Assembly (NCBI RefSeq): GCF_014836415.1 | Contig: NZ_JACSQY010000009.1 | Coordinates: 87,774 to 151,773, forward strand | DNA: 64,000 nt | Reading direction: 5' to 3' | DNA from: Sporosarcina gallistercoris | Lineage (GTDB): Bacteria; Bacillota; Bacilli; Bacillales_A; Planococcaceae | Shown here: one piece after another, positions 52,234 through 59,929 of the stretch | Position numbering within the stretch: the first letter of the stretch is position 1 | Layout: every line of letters begins with the position of its first letter | Translations under genes and position numbers: made by a program | The notes under the pieces: model-generated | Databases searched by the model: none | Told to the model about the DNA's origin: nothing | Seen by the model: the letters and a program-made list of their open reading frames with translations, nothing else

Positions 52234-52707
52234 ATGCCATCATCAGTTTTCCCCAGTAGGTATACAGCCGATAACTCGGAAGACATCGTTGTCTTTATCA
52301 TCGGCATGCGCATCAATAAGAGGCTTTCCATCCACAGATGGCTGCCCGTTTTTCTTGCAATGTCAGGTATGATCAAGGAGCTGTACACGCATAAAAGAGA
52401 ACTTGGTTTTCAATCCGCAGAAAATCACTTCGGACTGCGTACTACCGCAATGATCCAATATTGGCGTTCCCTTGACGACCTGCTCGCCTATTCGAAAAAC
52501 GAAAATCATCTGAAAGCTTGGAAAAAGTTCAACCGGATAACCGCCAATAATGATGCAGTCGGTATCTACCACGAAACGTATATTCTTTCCAAAGGACAAT
52601 ACGAATCCGTCTATGTCAACATGCCGCAATATGGACTTGGTAAAGCGACAAAGCACATACCTATTACAATCGATAAACAGACGGCAAAAAAGCGGCTTTC
52701 CCGGTAA
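52234..52707 (+). CDS. DUF4188-type monooxygenase-like protein
   Basis: This 157-residue protein contains VVFIIGMRINKRLSIHRWLPVFLAMSGMIKEL, TAMIQYWRSLDDLLAYSKN, HLKAWKKFNR and VGIYHETYIL followed by YESVYVNMPQYGLG. I recognise this pattern as DUF4188 proteins of the dimeric alpha/beta-barrel (ABM) type; some relatives are called phenylacetaldoxime-dehydratase-like heme proteins. The invariant-looking histidine in YHETY would suit heme or substrate binding, but no reaction is established. AGGAGG lies nine bases before the ATG. It is monocistronic, and its terminator begins inside the last codons. No upstream partner gene is present. Confidence 0.8.
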   Translation: MPSSVFPSRYTADNSEDIVVFIIGMRINKRLSIHRWLPVFLAMSGMIKELYTHKRELGFQSAENHFGLRTTAMIQYWRSLDDLLAYSKNENHLKAWKKFNRITANNDAVGIYHETYILSKGQYESVYVNMPQYGLGKATKHIPITIDKQTAKKRLSR

Positions 52708-52724
52708 TGGAATGCCGCTTTTTG
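52686..52724 (+). terminator. Intrinsic terminator of the DUF4188 gene
   Basis: AAAAAGCGGC pairs with GCCGCTTTTT. The stem opens inside the last seven codons of the gene. Confidence 0.75.
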
Positions 52725-52726
52725 AC

Positions 52727-52789
52727 GCCTGTGCACTACACAACTTCAAAATGTTCCTGAATCGTTTCTAAATTGCACGGTACATAGGC
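52727..52789. repeat. Palindromic GCCTGTGC repeat, copy A
   Basis: GCCTGTGCACTACACAAC at the left and GCACGGTACATAGGC at the right form imperfect arms around a centre containing TTCCTGAATCG. It is the most divergent of five related copies (others at 56129, 58612, 58881 and 61411). It ends in GCTTTT on the plus strand and lies between converging genes. Confidence 0.7.
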
Positions 52790-52815
52790 AATGCTTTTAA
52801 TATCCATTCAGTTTT

Positions 52816-54030
52816 TCAACTAAGTTCCCCTGCTACAAGCGCTCCTCTGCGAAAAACAGCTGTCCGTTTTGCACGCCTAGCTACTGCCTCAGCAGAACAT
52901 GTTGCATCGACTAGAACAAAGTCAGCTAAGTCCCCTTGGGCTGGCCATACTTGCTCTCCGGCGATCGAAAGCGGGGTAATCCCATTCGTTATAAAACGTA
53001 AAGATTGAGACAGGGAAAGTTCATTTGTCCAACGATTGATCTCTACCAATCTTCCTAGACGCTCTAAAATATCCCCATTCCCTGTCGGCCACCATGAATC
53101 GTAAATATTATCATTGCCAAGCGCCACGTTTACTCCAACCTCATCCAGCAAAGGAACTGGCGGAATGTTTCTGCCAATAGGCACACTGGAGATAATGGAC
53201 ACCCCCGCCTCCTTCAATAATTCTGCCACCTGTCTTGCTTCTGCAGGTGTAACATCCCCTAATCCAAATGCATGGCTGACTGCGACTTTCCCTTGTAATC
53301 CCGCTTCCATCGTCAGGGCAGCTAAACGCTTCATCGTGAAGGTTCCTAGATGTCCCGGATCATGCAGATGTAAATCGATTCCGGCATTTCCTTCCACCGC
53401 GATATCGATCAATTGAACGAGAGAGGATTCGATATCTAAGTCGACCGTTGCGGGGTCGACTGCTCCCACTAACCCAGCTCCATTGCGGACTGCTTCTCTC
53501 AAGAGTTGAACTGTATTTCCACGGAGCAACCCATGCTGAGCAAAAGCTACAATCTCTGAATCCACTTTATGCTCATAATCCGTCAAGGCATTCTGCACAC
53601 CTGTTAAGTTTGCCAATCCAACTTCCGGATAGATATCGACATGAGTTCTAACCGAAGTCGAACCGTGAGATAGCAGCACATCCAATAAGTTTTTCGCTCT
53701 TTCTTCGGTACCCAAATCCATTGACGAAAGAATATTCTTTTCGATTTCGCTTCGCTCGATGACAGAAGAAGCCGGTACACAGGCACGCCAAGGTTCCCCC
53801 ATATACGTCTTATCAAGATGAACGTGCTGTTCTTTGAAAGAAGGCAAGACAAGCTGCCCCTTCCCATCTATTGTTTCCACATCCAGTGGCAGCTCAGTTT
53901 CGATGTCGATGATTTTTGCAATACGCCCCTCTGAAATCTTCAGATGAAACAATTTCGTCTCTGTCGCCTTTACTCGTCCATTTTCTTTGCTGTAACCCGT
54001 TTCCAGTAAAATATTTTTTAAGATGAACAT
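52816..54030 (-). CDS. Amidohydrolase of the cytosine deaminase-like group
   Basis: This 404-residue protein has the metal-dependent amidohydrolase layout: an N-terminal beta sandwich, metal ligands in EQHVHLDKT (His69, His71), DLHLHDPG and VSHAFGLGD, and an aspartate in LGNDNIYDSWW near 298-308. HLDKT and the NDNIYDSWWP pattern match the CodA-type deaminase group, which acts on cytosine, isocytosine, ammelide-type triazines and related rings. An AGGAGG site precedes the ATG. It lies 78 bases downstream of a solute-binding lipoprotein gene in the same direction, so the pair may import and deaminate a nitrogen-rich heterocycle or an amidated compound. The exact substrate is unknown. Confidence 0.83.
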   Translation of the reverse strand: MFILKNILLETGYSKENGRVKATETKLFHLKISEGRIAKIIDIETELPLDVETIDGKGQLVLPSFKEQHVHLDKTYMGEPWRACVPASSVIERSEIEKNILSSMDLGTEERAKNLLDVLLSHGSTSVRTHVDIYPEVGLANLTGVQNALTDYEHKVDSEIVAFAQHGLLRGNTVQLLREAVRNGAGLVGAVDPATVDLDIESSLVQLIDIAVEGNAGIDLHLHDPGHLGTFTMKRLAALTMEAGLQGKVAVSHAFGLGDVTPAEARQVAELLKEAGVSIISSVPIGRNIPPVPLLDEVGVNVALGNDNIYDSWWPTGNGDILERLGRLVEINRWTNELSLSQSLRFITNGITPLSIAGEQVWPAQGDLADFVLVDATCSAEAVARRAKRTAVFRRGALVAGELS

Positions 54031-54108
54031 ATGAATCCTCCTAATTTACGTTCTATCACCTAACAAGTATAGAAGAGATATCCAGCTTGGATACCCCTTC
54101 TGTACCTA

Positions 54109-55680
54109 TCACTTTACGGAGACGTTATTGAGTTCCAAATAGCCGGATGGACTGATTTCAAAACCACTCACATCTTTAGAGATCACTGCTACGTTTTCGA
54201 TAATCCGAACCGGAATATAAACGGCATCTTCCATTTCAATTTCCTGTGCTTTTGCATACATCTCGAGACGCTTCTCGGAATCCGATTCTTTACGGGCATC
54301 CTCGACGAGTCTATCTACTTCCGGATTGCTATAGAACGATGTATTACCGCTTGATCCTTTCGAACTTGAATGCATCAGGTTGTACTGGTTGTAGTCCGCA
54401 TCCCCTGTCACGTTCCTCCAGCTGATCAGGATCATTTCTGTATTGCCTGAGTGCACCGTTTCCACAAACGTTCCATATTCCATCACTTCAATTTTGACTT
54501 TGATTCCGATTCCTTTCAGCTGGGACTGTACCACTTCCGCTAAAGCAATTCTTTCCTTACTATCCATAGTCGTCAGCTTAATTTCCAGACCGTCTGAATA
54601 ACCGGCTTCAGCAAGCAGCCGTTTTGCTTCGGAAAGATTGTAGTCATAGATTTCCAATCCTTCATGGTATCCGAAGACTTTGGTACCTAATAGTGAATTT
54701 GCTTCCCCGCCAACATTGTTATATACGCCCTTCCGGATCGCGTCCATTTCAATGGCGTGTGAGACGGCTTTCCTCACTCTCACATCATTAAAAGGTTCTT
54801 TCTCAACGTTGAATGTAATATACTCGGTTCCGAATCCTTCACTTTGGTAGACTTCCGAGTTTTGAGAATTATTCACCGCATCCATTTGTGAAATCGACAG
54901 TGGTTCTGCAATATGAGCCTCTCCCAATTCAACCATCGATGTACGCGTGGACTCCTCCGGTACGACTTCGAATTCAACTCGGCTTACTTTTGCGGGTGTT
55001 CCCCAATAATCATCATTTCGATTCAATACAATTTTCTGACCAGGTGTCCACGATTCAAATTTAAATGGTCCTGTTCCACTTGGTTCCTGTATATCATCGC
55101 CGCCAAACTTCTCGATTGCTTTAGGATTAAAAATTCCGCTTTCATGGCTTGCCAGAATCGAAAGCAGTGGAGCATAGGGTTCCGACAATAGGAATTGAAC
55201 CGTGTACTCGTCGATAACTTTCACTTCTTCCACCATTGAAAACACCCCTGCTTTTGGAGATCCCACTGCTGGATCCAATACACGATCGAAGGTAGTTTTG
55301 ACCGCATCCGCCGTAAAGTCGGTTCCATCATGGAATACAACATCTTGACGCAACTTAAATTCCCACGTTGTGTCATCGAGCTGTTCCCAGCTTTCTGCTA
55401 GCAAAGGTTGAAGTTCCGCATTTTTATCCCGTCCGACCAATCCTTCGTAAATCTTGCCATGAGTGACACTCGCAGCATTAATGGTGGACATGAAATGATG
55501 ATCCAGACTTTCCGCATCTGAAAGTCTAGCAATCACTAACGTATCTTCTGAACTAGCGCCTGTCCCTTTCGTTTTCCCTTCTTCTGTTTTTACGCCTTTC
55601 TCTCCCGTTGAGCAGCCGGCCAGAATCATAATGACCATCGCTAAAATCATTCCATTTCGTAGCCTTCGAATCTTTTTCAA
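54109..55680 (-). CDS. Family 5 solute-binding lipoprotein, orphan of its permeases
   Basis: TTG at 55680 follows AAGGGGGAA. The 523-residue protein has a lipoprotein signal ending MILAGC (Cys23) and the peptide/nickel-type receptor fold: LVIARLSDAESLDHHFMST, WEFKLRQDVVFHDGTDFTADAVKTTFDRV, GTGPFKFESWTPGQKIVLNRNDDYWG. The last block is the family signature. Unlike oppA at 6.6 kb it has no permease or ATPase genes beside it, so it must use components encoded elsewhere, perhaps the opp set in this window. It probably delivers the substrate of the downstream amidohydrolase. The two receptors share little sequence beyond family motifs. Confidence 0.88.
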   Translation of the reverse strand: MKKIRRLRNGMILAMVIMILAGCSTGEKGVKTEEGKTKGTGASSEDTLVIARLSDAESLDHHFMSTINAASVTHGKIYEGLVGRDKNAELQPLLAESWEQLDDTTWEFKLRQDVVFHDGTDFTADAVKTTFDRVLDPAVGSPKAGVFSMVEEVKVIDEYTVQFLLSEPYAPLLSILASHESGIFNPKAIEKFGGDDIQEPSGTGPFKFESWTPGQKIVLNRNDDYWGTPAKVSRVEFEVVPEESTRTSMVELGEAHIAEPLSISQMDAVNNSQNSEVYQSEGFGTEYITFNVEKEPFNDVRVRKAVSHAIEMDAIRKGVYNNVGGEANSLLGTKVFGYHEGLEIYDYNLSEAKRLLAEAGYSDGLEIKLTTMDSKERIALAEVVQSQLKGIGIKVKIEVMEYGTFVETVHSGNTEMILISWRNVTGDADYNQYNLMHSSSKGSSGNTSFYSNPEVDRLVEDARKESDSEKRLEMYAKAQEIEMEDAVYIPVRIIENVAVISKDVSGFEISPSGYLELNNVSVK

Positions 55681-55961
55681 ATGAGTTCCCCCTTGGATGG
55701 CATTTTTGTTGTTTTGAGTATATCAAATATTCATACAATTATTTTTCAATATTTTAACTTCATTTTGCGTTATTTTTACCTAAATCATAGTTTGGGTACC
55801 TGGACCACACACAACTCGAACACGATTCCGTGAATTTTACTGCAATTGGTAAAAGGGTTGGCCTTTTCTTTATGAACAAACCGCCTCTATCCCCTTCTAC
55901 TCCTCGTCCAGCTATATAATATTACTAGTGGATCGAAGAATGAGATGAAACAGTTTGCATA

Positions 55962-56003
55962 GAAAAAGCCCTCCGATCGGCTGCTCGATCAGAGGACATT
56001 CTT
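55962..56003 (-). terminator. Orphan terminator hairpin
   Basis: GTCCTCTGATCG pairs with CGATCGGAGGGC (12 bp), followed on the minus strand by T5. No minus-strand gene lies upstream within 2.9 kb. Confidence 0.65.
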
Positions 56004-56128
56004 ACTCTTTCATAGTCAAGTTGCCTGAATAATTTGGGGTCCAGGTACTTATCACTCTGTAGTAGGTGGATAAAAAGCCAGTGTGGACTTAACCATCCGT
56101 TCTGGCTTCTTTGTTATTTAAATTAAAC

Positions 56129-56190
56129 GCTGTGCACGACACAACCCCAGAACAATTCCGAATAGTTTCCGAGTTGTGTGGTACACAGGC
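56129..56190. repeat. Palindromic GCCTGTGC repeat, copy B
   Basis: GCTGTGCACGACACAAC and GTTGTGTGGTACACAGGC form long arms around ATTCCGAATAG. It lies about 110 bases before the pabB start and is followed by GCCCTTTTC. Confidence 0.8.
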
Positions 56191-56297
56191 AGCCCTTTTC
56201 ATGTTTGAATTGTATGGGGTCCAGGTACCTGAAGTAGCGTAAACGGAGCCCGCCAATGTAAGATAGGAAGACTACTGGTTATTGGGAGGAACGCAAC

Positions 56298-57722
56298 ATG
56301 CAACGAGAGACACTGCGTTATACAACATCTAAAATGGGAAAAGAGCAGTTTTTCCGAGCCTATCAAGAATTAGCACGTTCGTGTGAGAAACATATTCTTT
56401 TGGAAAGCGGGCGGGGCGGTAAAATGTCCGTCGCAGGTGTGGATCCGCTTGTTACCATACAGTCATTGAATGGGGATCGGCTTCAATTGACTTGGCGGGA
56501 TGGACAGGAGGAAATCCGTGAAGGAGATCCTCTTGAATTGTTGACGGAATTCGTCGAAGGGTATGAAGTGGAAAGAATTCCAGGTCTTCCTGCTTTTCAA
56601 GGCGGTGTGCTCGGGTTCATAAGTTATGACTATGTCCGCCGTTACGAAACATTGCCGGATAGAACGAAAGATGATTTGGAGACCCCTGATCTATTCTTCT
56701 ATTTATTTGACCAATGGGCTGTTCTGGATATCGAAAGCGGTACCACTTATTTCATGACACTATCTGATAGCGCCACGGATCCGGTCGATGTAGCAGCACA
56801 ATGGGAAAATGCGGCTGCTTCCAATCCGCTTTGCACATGGACGAATGTGTCTGCAGATTACAAAAGGCCGGAACAGGTTGATGTGTCCGTATCCGGAGCA
56901 GAGTTTGAACAAATGGTGCGGGATGTACAGCAATATATTGCGCGAGATGAAGTGATTCAAGTGAATTTGTCTGTACGACAGTCCAAAACGTTGACCGTTG
57001 AGCCAATTGATTTATACGAAGCGCTCCGTGCGTTAAATCCTTCTCCCTACATGGCCGCAATTGGCGCGCCTGATTTTGCAGTTGTTTCCGGATCTCCAGA
57101 ACTCCTTTTGAGAAAGCGCGGCAACGAATTAAGCACAAGGCCGATAGGAGGGACTAGACCGCGGGGGAAAGACGAAGCTGAAGACGCAGCGCTTCAGGCA
57201 GAGCTTCTGTCCAGTGCCAAAGACAATGATGAACATAAAATGCTCGTGGACTTGGAAATGAAAGACTTTGAGAAGGTCTGTATTCCGGGAAGCGTCGAAA
57301 CGGATGAGTTCATGGTCATTGAAAAGTATTCGCACGTCATGCATATCGTCTCCAATGTCCGCGGTACAGCGTCTAAAGATGTATCGAATGCTCAAATTGT
57401 CAAAGACATTTTCCCGGGTGGTTCGATTTCAGGCGATCCCAAACTCAGAACGATGGAGATCATCGAAGAGTTGGAACCAGTACGAAGAGGCCTTTATACC
57501 GGCTCGATTGGCTGGTTCGACTTCCACGGAGACGCGGAACTGAATATCGTCATCCGGACGGCATATATAAAAGACGGCATCGCGTATATCCAGGCTGGAG
57601 CTGGCCTTGTTGCCGAGTCGATACCGGAAGCGGAATACATAGAGTCGTTGAACAAAGCAAAAGCACTCTGGCAAGCAAAGGAAATGGCGGAATCCTACAG
57701 TAAGAAAGCAGAAAAGGTGTGA
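56298..57722 (+). CDS. pabB: Chorismate-binding enzyme, aminodeoxychorismate synthase component I (PabB-like)
   Basis: This 474-residue protein has the N-terminal TrpE/PabB domain (HILLESGRGGKMSVAGVDPL and FQGGVLGFISYDYVRRYE) and a chorismate-binding domain with PIGGTRPRG (282-290), EKYSHVMHIVSNV and IEELEPVRRGLYTGSIGW. It would aminate chorismate to 4-amino-4-deoxychorismate with a PabA glutaminase not seen here. Two usually strict motifs are altered: the VDLxRNDLGRV block reads VDLEMKDFEKV (317-327), and GAPKVRAM reads GDPKLRTM (379-386). Reduced or changed activity is possible. GGAGGAACG precedes the ATG. pabC follows after seven bases, so the folate role is strongly suggested. Confidence 0.85.
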   Translation: MQRETLRYTTSKMGKEQFFRAYQELARSCEKHILLESGRGGKMSVAGVDPLVTIQSLNGDRLQLTWRDGQEEIREGDPLELLTEFVEGYEVERIPGLPAFQGGVLGFISYDYVRRYETLPDRTKDDLETPDLFFYLFDQWAVLDIESGTTYFMTLSDSATDPVDVAAQWENAAASNPLCTWTNVSADYKRPEQVDVSVSGAEFEQMVRDVQQYIARDEVIQVNLSVRQSKTLTVEPIDLYEALRALNPSPYMAAIGAPDFAVVSGSPELLLRKRGNELSTRPIGGTRPRGKDEAEDAALQAELLSSAKDNDEHKMLVDLEMKDFEKVCIPGSVETDEFMVIEKYSHVMHIVSNVRGTASKDVSNAQIVKDIFPGGSISGDPKLRTMEIIEELEPVRRGLYTGSIGWFDFHGDAELNIVIRTAYIKDGIAYIQAGAGLVAESIPEAEYIESLNKAKALWQAKEMAESYSKKAEKV

Positions 57723-57729
57723 TGAGTAC

Positions 57730-58578
57730 ATGATCTGTTGGATGAATGGAACCTATCAGGAAGCTGAGGATTTGAAAATTTCCCCGTTCGATCATGGTTT
57801 CCTATATGGAGTCGGCTTTTTCGAGACATTCCGTACATACGAGAGACAAGTGTTTCTATTCGACGCCCATATGGACCGTTTGCGTGCCGCGCTTGAAGAG
57901 TTCCGGATTACGATGCCATACTCGGATCAGGAAATAAGGGACGTTGTTCATCAGCTGGATCGGGAGGCGAATGAAGGAGATGGATATTTCCGGTTGAATG
58001 TCTCAGCGGGTGTCCACGACATCGGGCTCACACCCTCTGTTTATGAAACACCGAATGTGATTCTTTTTCGTAAAGCGCTACCTCCTGCATCACGCGGAAC
58101 GGAAAAACAGGGCATCTGGCTGGAAACGCCGCGCAACCAACCGGAAAGCGCAGTCCGCTATAAGTCGCACAATTTCATGAACAATGTGAGAGGACGACTG
58201 GAACTGCCTTCTTTAAAGGAGTCGGAAGGGATATTTTTGACATCAGCCGGGCATGTCGCGGAAGGCGTGACATCTAACGTATTCTGGATAAAAGAAGGAC
58301 AGCTGTTCACTCCGGCTATCGGAACTGGGATTCTCCCCGGAACAACACGGGCGTTCCTACTAGAATTGGCAAAGGATGCTGGTATTCAGGTGAACGAAGG
58401 CAATTATTCCAAAGAGTCAGTAGAAGAGGCGGATGAAGTGTTTGTAACAAATGCAGTTCAAGAAATCGTTCCGTTGTCATCGATCGGTGAGTTTCCCCTT
58501 CCAGGTGCTTCCGGGCATCACTATCAGATTTTGCATGCAGCGTATGTGCAAGCTATCGCCTTTGCGTGCTTACGTTAA
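57730..58578 (+). CDS. pabC: 4-amino-4-deoxychorismate lyase (PabC), PLP fold type IV
   Basis: This 282-residue protein is a branched-chain-aminotransferase-like PLP enzyme. The early motif DHGFLYGVGFFETFRTY is followed by a catalytic lysine, Lys145 in RYKSHNFMNN, and by GHVAEGVTSNVFWIKEGQLFTPA with the downstream phosphate-binding GILPGTTR. PabC splits aminodeoxychorismate into 4-aminobenzoate and pyruvate for folate synthesis. D-amino-acid aminotransferases share the fold, but linkage to pabB seven bases upstream favours PabC. The site AAGGTG precedes the ATG. Confidence 0.9.
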   Translation: MICWMNGTYQEAEDLKISPFDHGFLYGVGFFETFRTYERQVFLFDAHMDRLRAALEEFRITMPYSDQEIRDVVHQLDREANEGDGYFRLNVSAGVHDIGLTPSVYETPNVILFRKALPPASRGTEKQGIWLETPRNQPESAVRYKSHNFMNNVRGRLELPSLKESEGIFLTSAGHVAEGVTSNVFWIKEGQLFTPAIGTGILPGTTRAFLLELAKDAGIQVNEGNYSKESVEEADEVFVTNAVQEIVPLSSIGEFPLPGASGHHYQILHAAYVQAIAFACLR

Positions 58579-58611
58579 AAAAACTTTAGATCGGAGTAAA
58601 CTGGCAGCTCT

Positions 58612-58673
58612 GCCTGTGCATAGCACAAATTAGAAGCGCATCAGAATAGTGTCTAATTTGTATGCTGCACAGG
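58612..58673. repeat. Palindromic GCCTGTGC repeat, copy C
   Basis: GCCTGTGCATAGCACAAATTAG and its partner CTAATTTGTATGCTGCACAGG pair around a centre containing ATCAGAATAG. It lies 34 bases after the pabC stop. The inner arm differs from the other copies but remains self-complementary, which implies compensatory change. Confidence 0.75.
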
Positions 58674-58759
58674 TTGCGGTCAACAAACTTATATTTTTTC
58701 AAGATTGAATAAATCCCATAATCCCCAGCCCTTATATATCAAGGGGTTGAAGACACAAA

Positions 58760-58878
58760 AAAAGAAGTACCTCCCCAAGTCTAGTATATTGGTAGTCGAT
58801 TAAACATCCCAAAAAGACTGGAGGTACTCCCTTTGACCACCATTATACGACAACAAAGCCTATTTGGCATTCAAAGCT
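58760..58878 (+). mobile_element. 5' remnant of an insertion sequence transposase gene
   Basis: TTG at 58833, eight bases after GGAGG, begins MTTIIRQQSLFGIQS, a typical transposase opening, and then the frame is lost. Upstream, AGTACCTCC (58766) and GGAGGTACT (58819) form a hairpin that would hide the ribosome binding site, as in many IS leaders. The coding match breaks exactly where repeat copy D begins (58881). The IS family is not certain. Confidence 0.5.
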
Positions 58879-58880
58879 CT

Positions 58881-58943
58881 GCCTGTGTACGACACAACTC
58901 CGAAAAAGTTCAGAATAGTGTATGAATTGAACGGTGCACAGGC
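58881..58943. repeat. Palindromic GCCTGTGC repeat, copy D
   Basis: GCCTGTGTACGACACAACTCCG and TGAATTGAACGGTGCACAGGC pair imperfectly around GTTCAGAATAG. It abuts the transposase remnant and lies 21 bases from the end of the 58965 gene. Confidence 0.75.
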
Positions 58944-58964
58944 AGACATTTTTGATTTGCCAAT

Positions 58965-59453
58965 CTATTTGCTCATTTGCTTGACTATATGGATCATCAC
59001 TTCTTCATTCGATTCTTTCTCCTGGTACTTAGGTTTTGTTATAGAAGCAGTGACAGTATAAGATAATATGATATTGTCCTCATCAACCATGTCTGTCGAA
59101 TTGATTTTTATGATAAATTGCTGATCATCCTTTTTAAGTACTTTCCTCACCTCATTACCAAACTGGGAGTCTACTTGGCGCAGATACTCTTGTAACTTCT
59201 TCATGTATTGAGTATTATCAATGATAGGATTGGGTTCACTAGCTATCTGGTTGTTAGCATAAGCAACTGTACTTTCCATATACTCTACGCCCATTTGCCT
59301 TAGCTTTTCCAGCTGTATTTTTTGCTCAGTTTTTTGTATTTGCAGCTTGCTACTCACGATTTTCGACATCATCACTGGAGCTAAAATACCAATTAGCAAA
59401 ACTACTAGAAGAACTAATACCAGAGTATAGCCATCTTGTTTTAATTTCATCAT
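58965..59453 (-). CDS. Prepilin-like membrane protein
   Basis: This 162-residue protein starts MMKLKQDGYTLVLVLLVVLLIGILAP, a short basic leader plus one long hydrophobic helix as in type IV pilin-like proteins. The cleavage context DGYTLV lacks the usual glutamate at mature position 5. The remainder is a polar domain with an amphipathic helix (QIQKTEQKIQLEKLRQMGVEYME) and beta-rich C terminus. GGGGG precedes the ATG, which overlaps the stop of the upstream prepilin-like gene by four bases. It likely works with the two neighbours as minor pseudopilins. No pilus assembly ATPase or prepilin peptidase is in the window. Confidence 0.72.
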   Translation of the reverse strand: MMKLKQDGYTLVLVLLVVLLIGILAPVMMSKIVSSKLQIQKTEQKIQLEKLRQMGVEYMESTVAYANNQIASEPNPIIDNTQYMKKLQEYLRQVDSQFGNEVRKVLKKDDQQFIIKINSTDMVDEDNIILSYTVTASITKPKYQEKESNEEVMIHIVKQMSK

Positions 59454-59887
59454 GAATCCCCCGCATCCTTATAGCCATAAAGATCAACTATTGGTGACAT
59501 CTCCCTGGTCCCCGCTGTTATTGGTGTAGAGAATATTTGAACGTGTACTCTTTCAAGTTGCAAGACTTCCGGCGTTTCGGAAACTGTCGAGACGTATGGG
59601 TAATATGTTTTTCCATTTATTTTAATCGGATCGACCTCATTTACCGATTCTTTATTAATTTTTATTTGGCGTCCTGTGTACTTAACTTTTTTTGTTTTCA
59701 CGTCATTAAGTACTTTCTCTGCACTATTGATAGTTGTCAAATGAGCTTCTACCTTGGTTGTAAATATGGAGGCCTGAAAAATGAAATGCGATAACAAGGC
59801 AAACACAATAGTCAAAAGAACAAAAGAAGCTAGAATTTCTACTAAGGATAAGCCTTTTTCATTTATCACATATGTCTTAAGTTTCAT
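59450..59887 (-). CDS. Prepilin-like protein with consensus cleavage site
   Basis: This 145-residue protein begins MKLKTYVINEKGLSLVEILASFVLLTIVFALLSH. KG-LSLVEIL is a textbook prepilin peptidase site (Gly -1, Glu +5), followed by the N-methylation-type helix. The soluble part is small and beta-rich, with repeated threonines and lysines. AGAGGAATG precedes the ATG. The start is only 42 bases from the divergent prepilin-like gene at 59930, so their promoters must overlap the coding DNA or be extremely compact. It is coupled to the 162-residue gene by a four-base overlap. Probable minor pilin or pseudopilin. Confidence 0.8.
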   Translation of the reverse strand: MKLKTYVINEKGLSLVEILASFVLLTIVFALLSHFIFQASIFTTKVEAHLTTINSAEKVLNDVKTKKVKYTGRQIKINKESVNEVDPIKINGKTYYPYVSTVSETPEVLQLERVHVQIFSTPITAGTREMSPIVDLYGYKDAGDS

Positions 59888-59929
59888 ATAATCATTCCTC
59901 TAAATTTAATTTGTAAATGAGGTGTTTGG

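Larger units (their letters stand above)
55795..56230. repeat. Three GGTCCAGGTACC elements, one inverted
   Basis: GGTACCTGGACC occurs at 55795-55806, and the inverse GGGGTCCAGGTAC at about 56037-56047 and 56217-56230 (the last with the full GGTACCT). The two right-hand copies share the upstream sequence TTGGGG or ATGGGG. The outer two copies face each other, so the interval is bounded by short inverted repeats. Confidence 0.6.
55681..56297. other. Repeat-rich intergenic region before pabB
   Basis: This 617-base region holds three GGTCCAGGTACC elements, a terminator-like hairpin (55962-56003) with no gene before it in either direction, and copy B of the GCCTGTGC repeat. It looks like the scar of lost or mobile sequence. 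Confidence 0.55.
58579..58964. other. Intergenic region of repeats and an IS remnant
   Basis: The 386 bases hold repeat copies C and D with an IS-like leader and transposase start between them. No intact gene is present. Confidence 0.6.
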
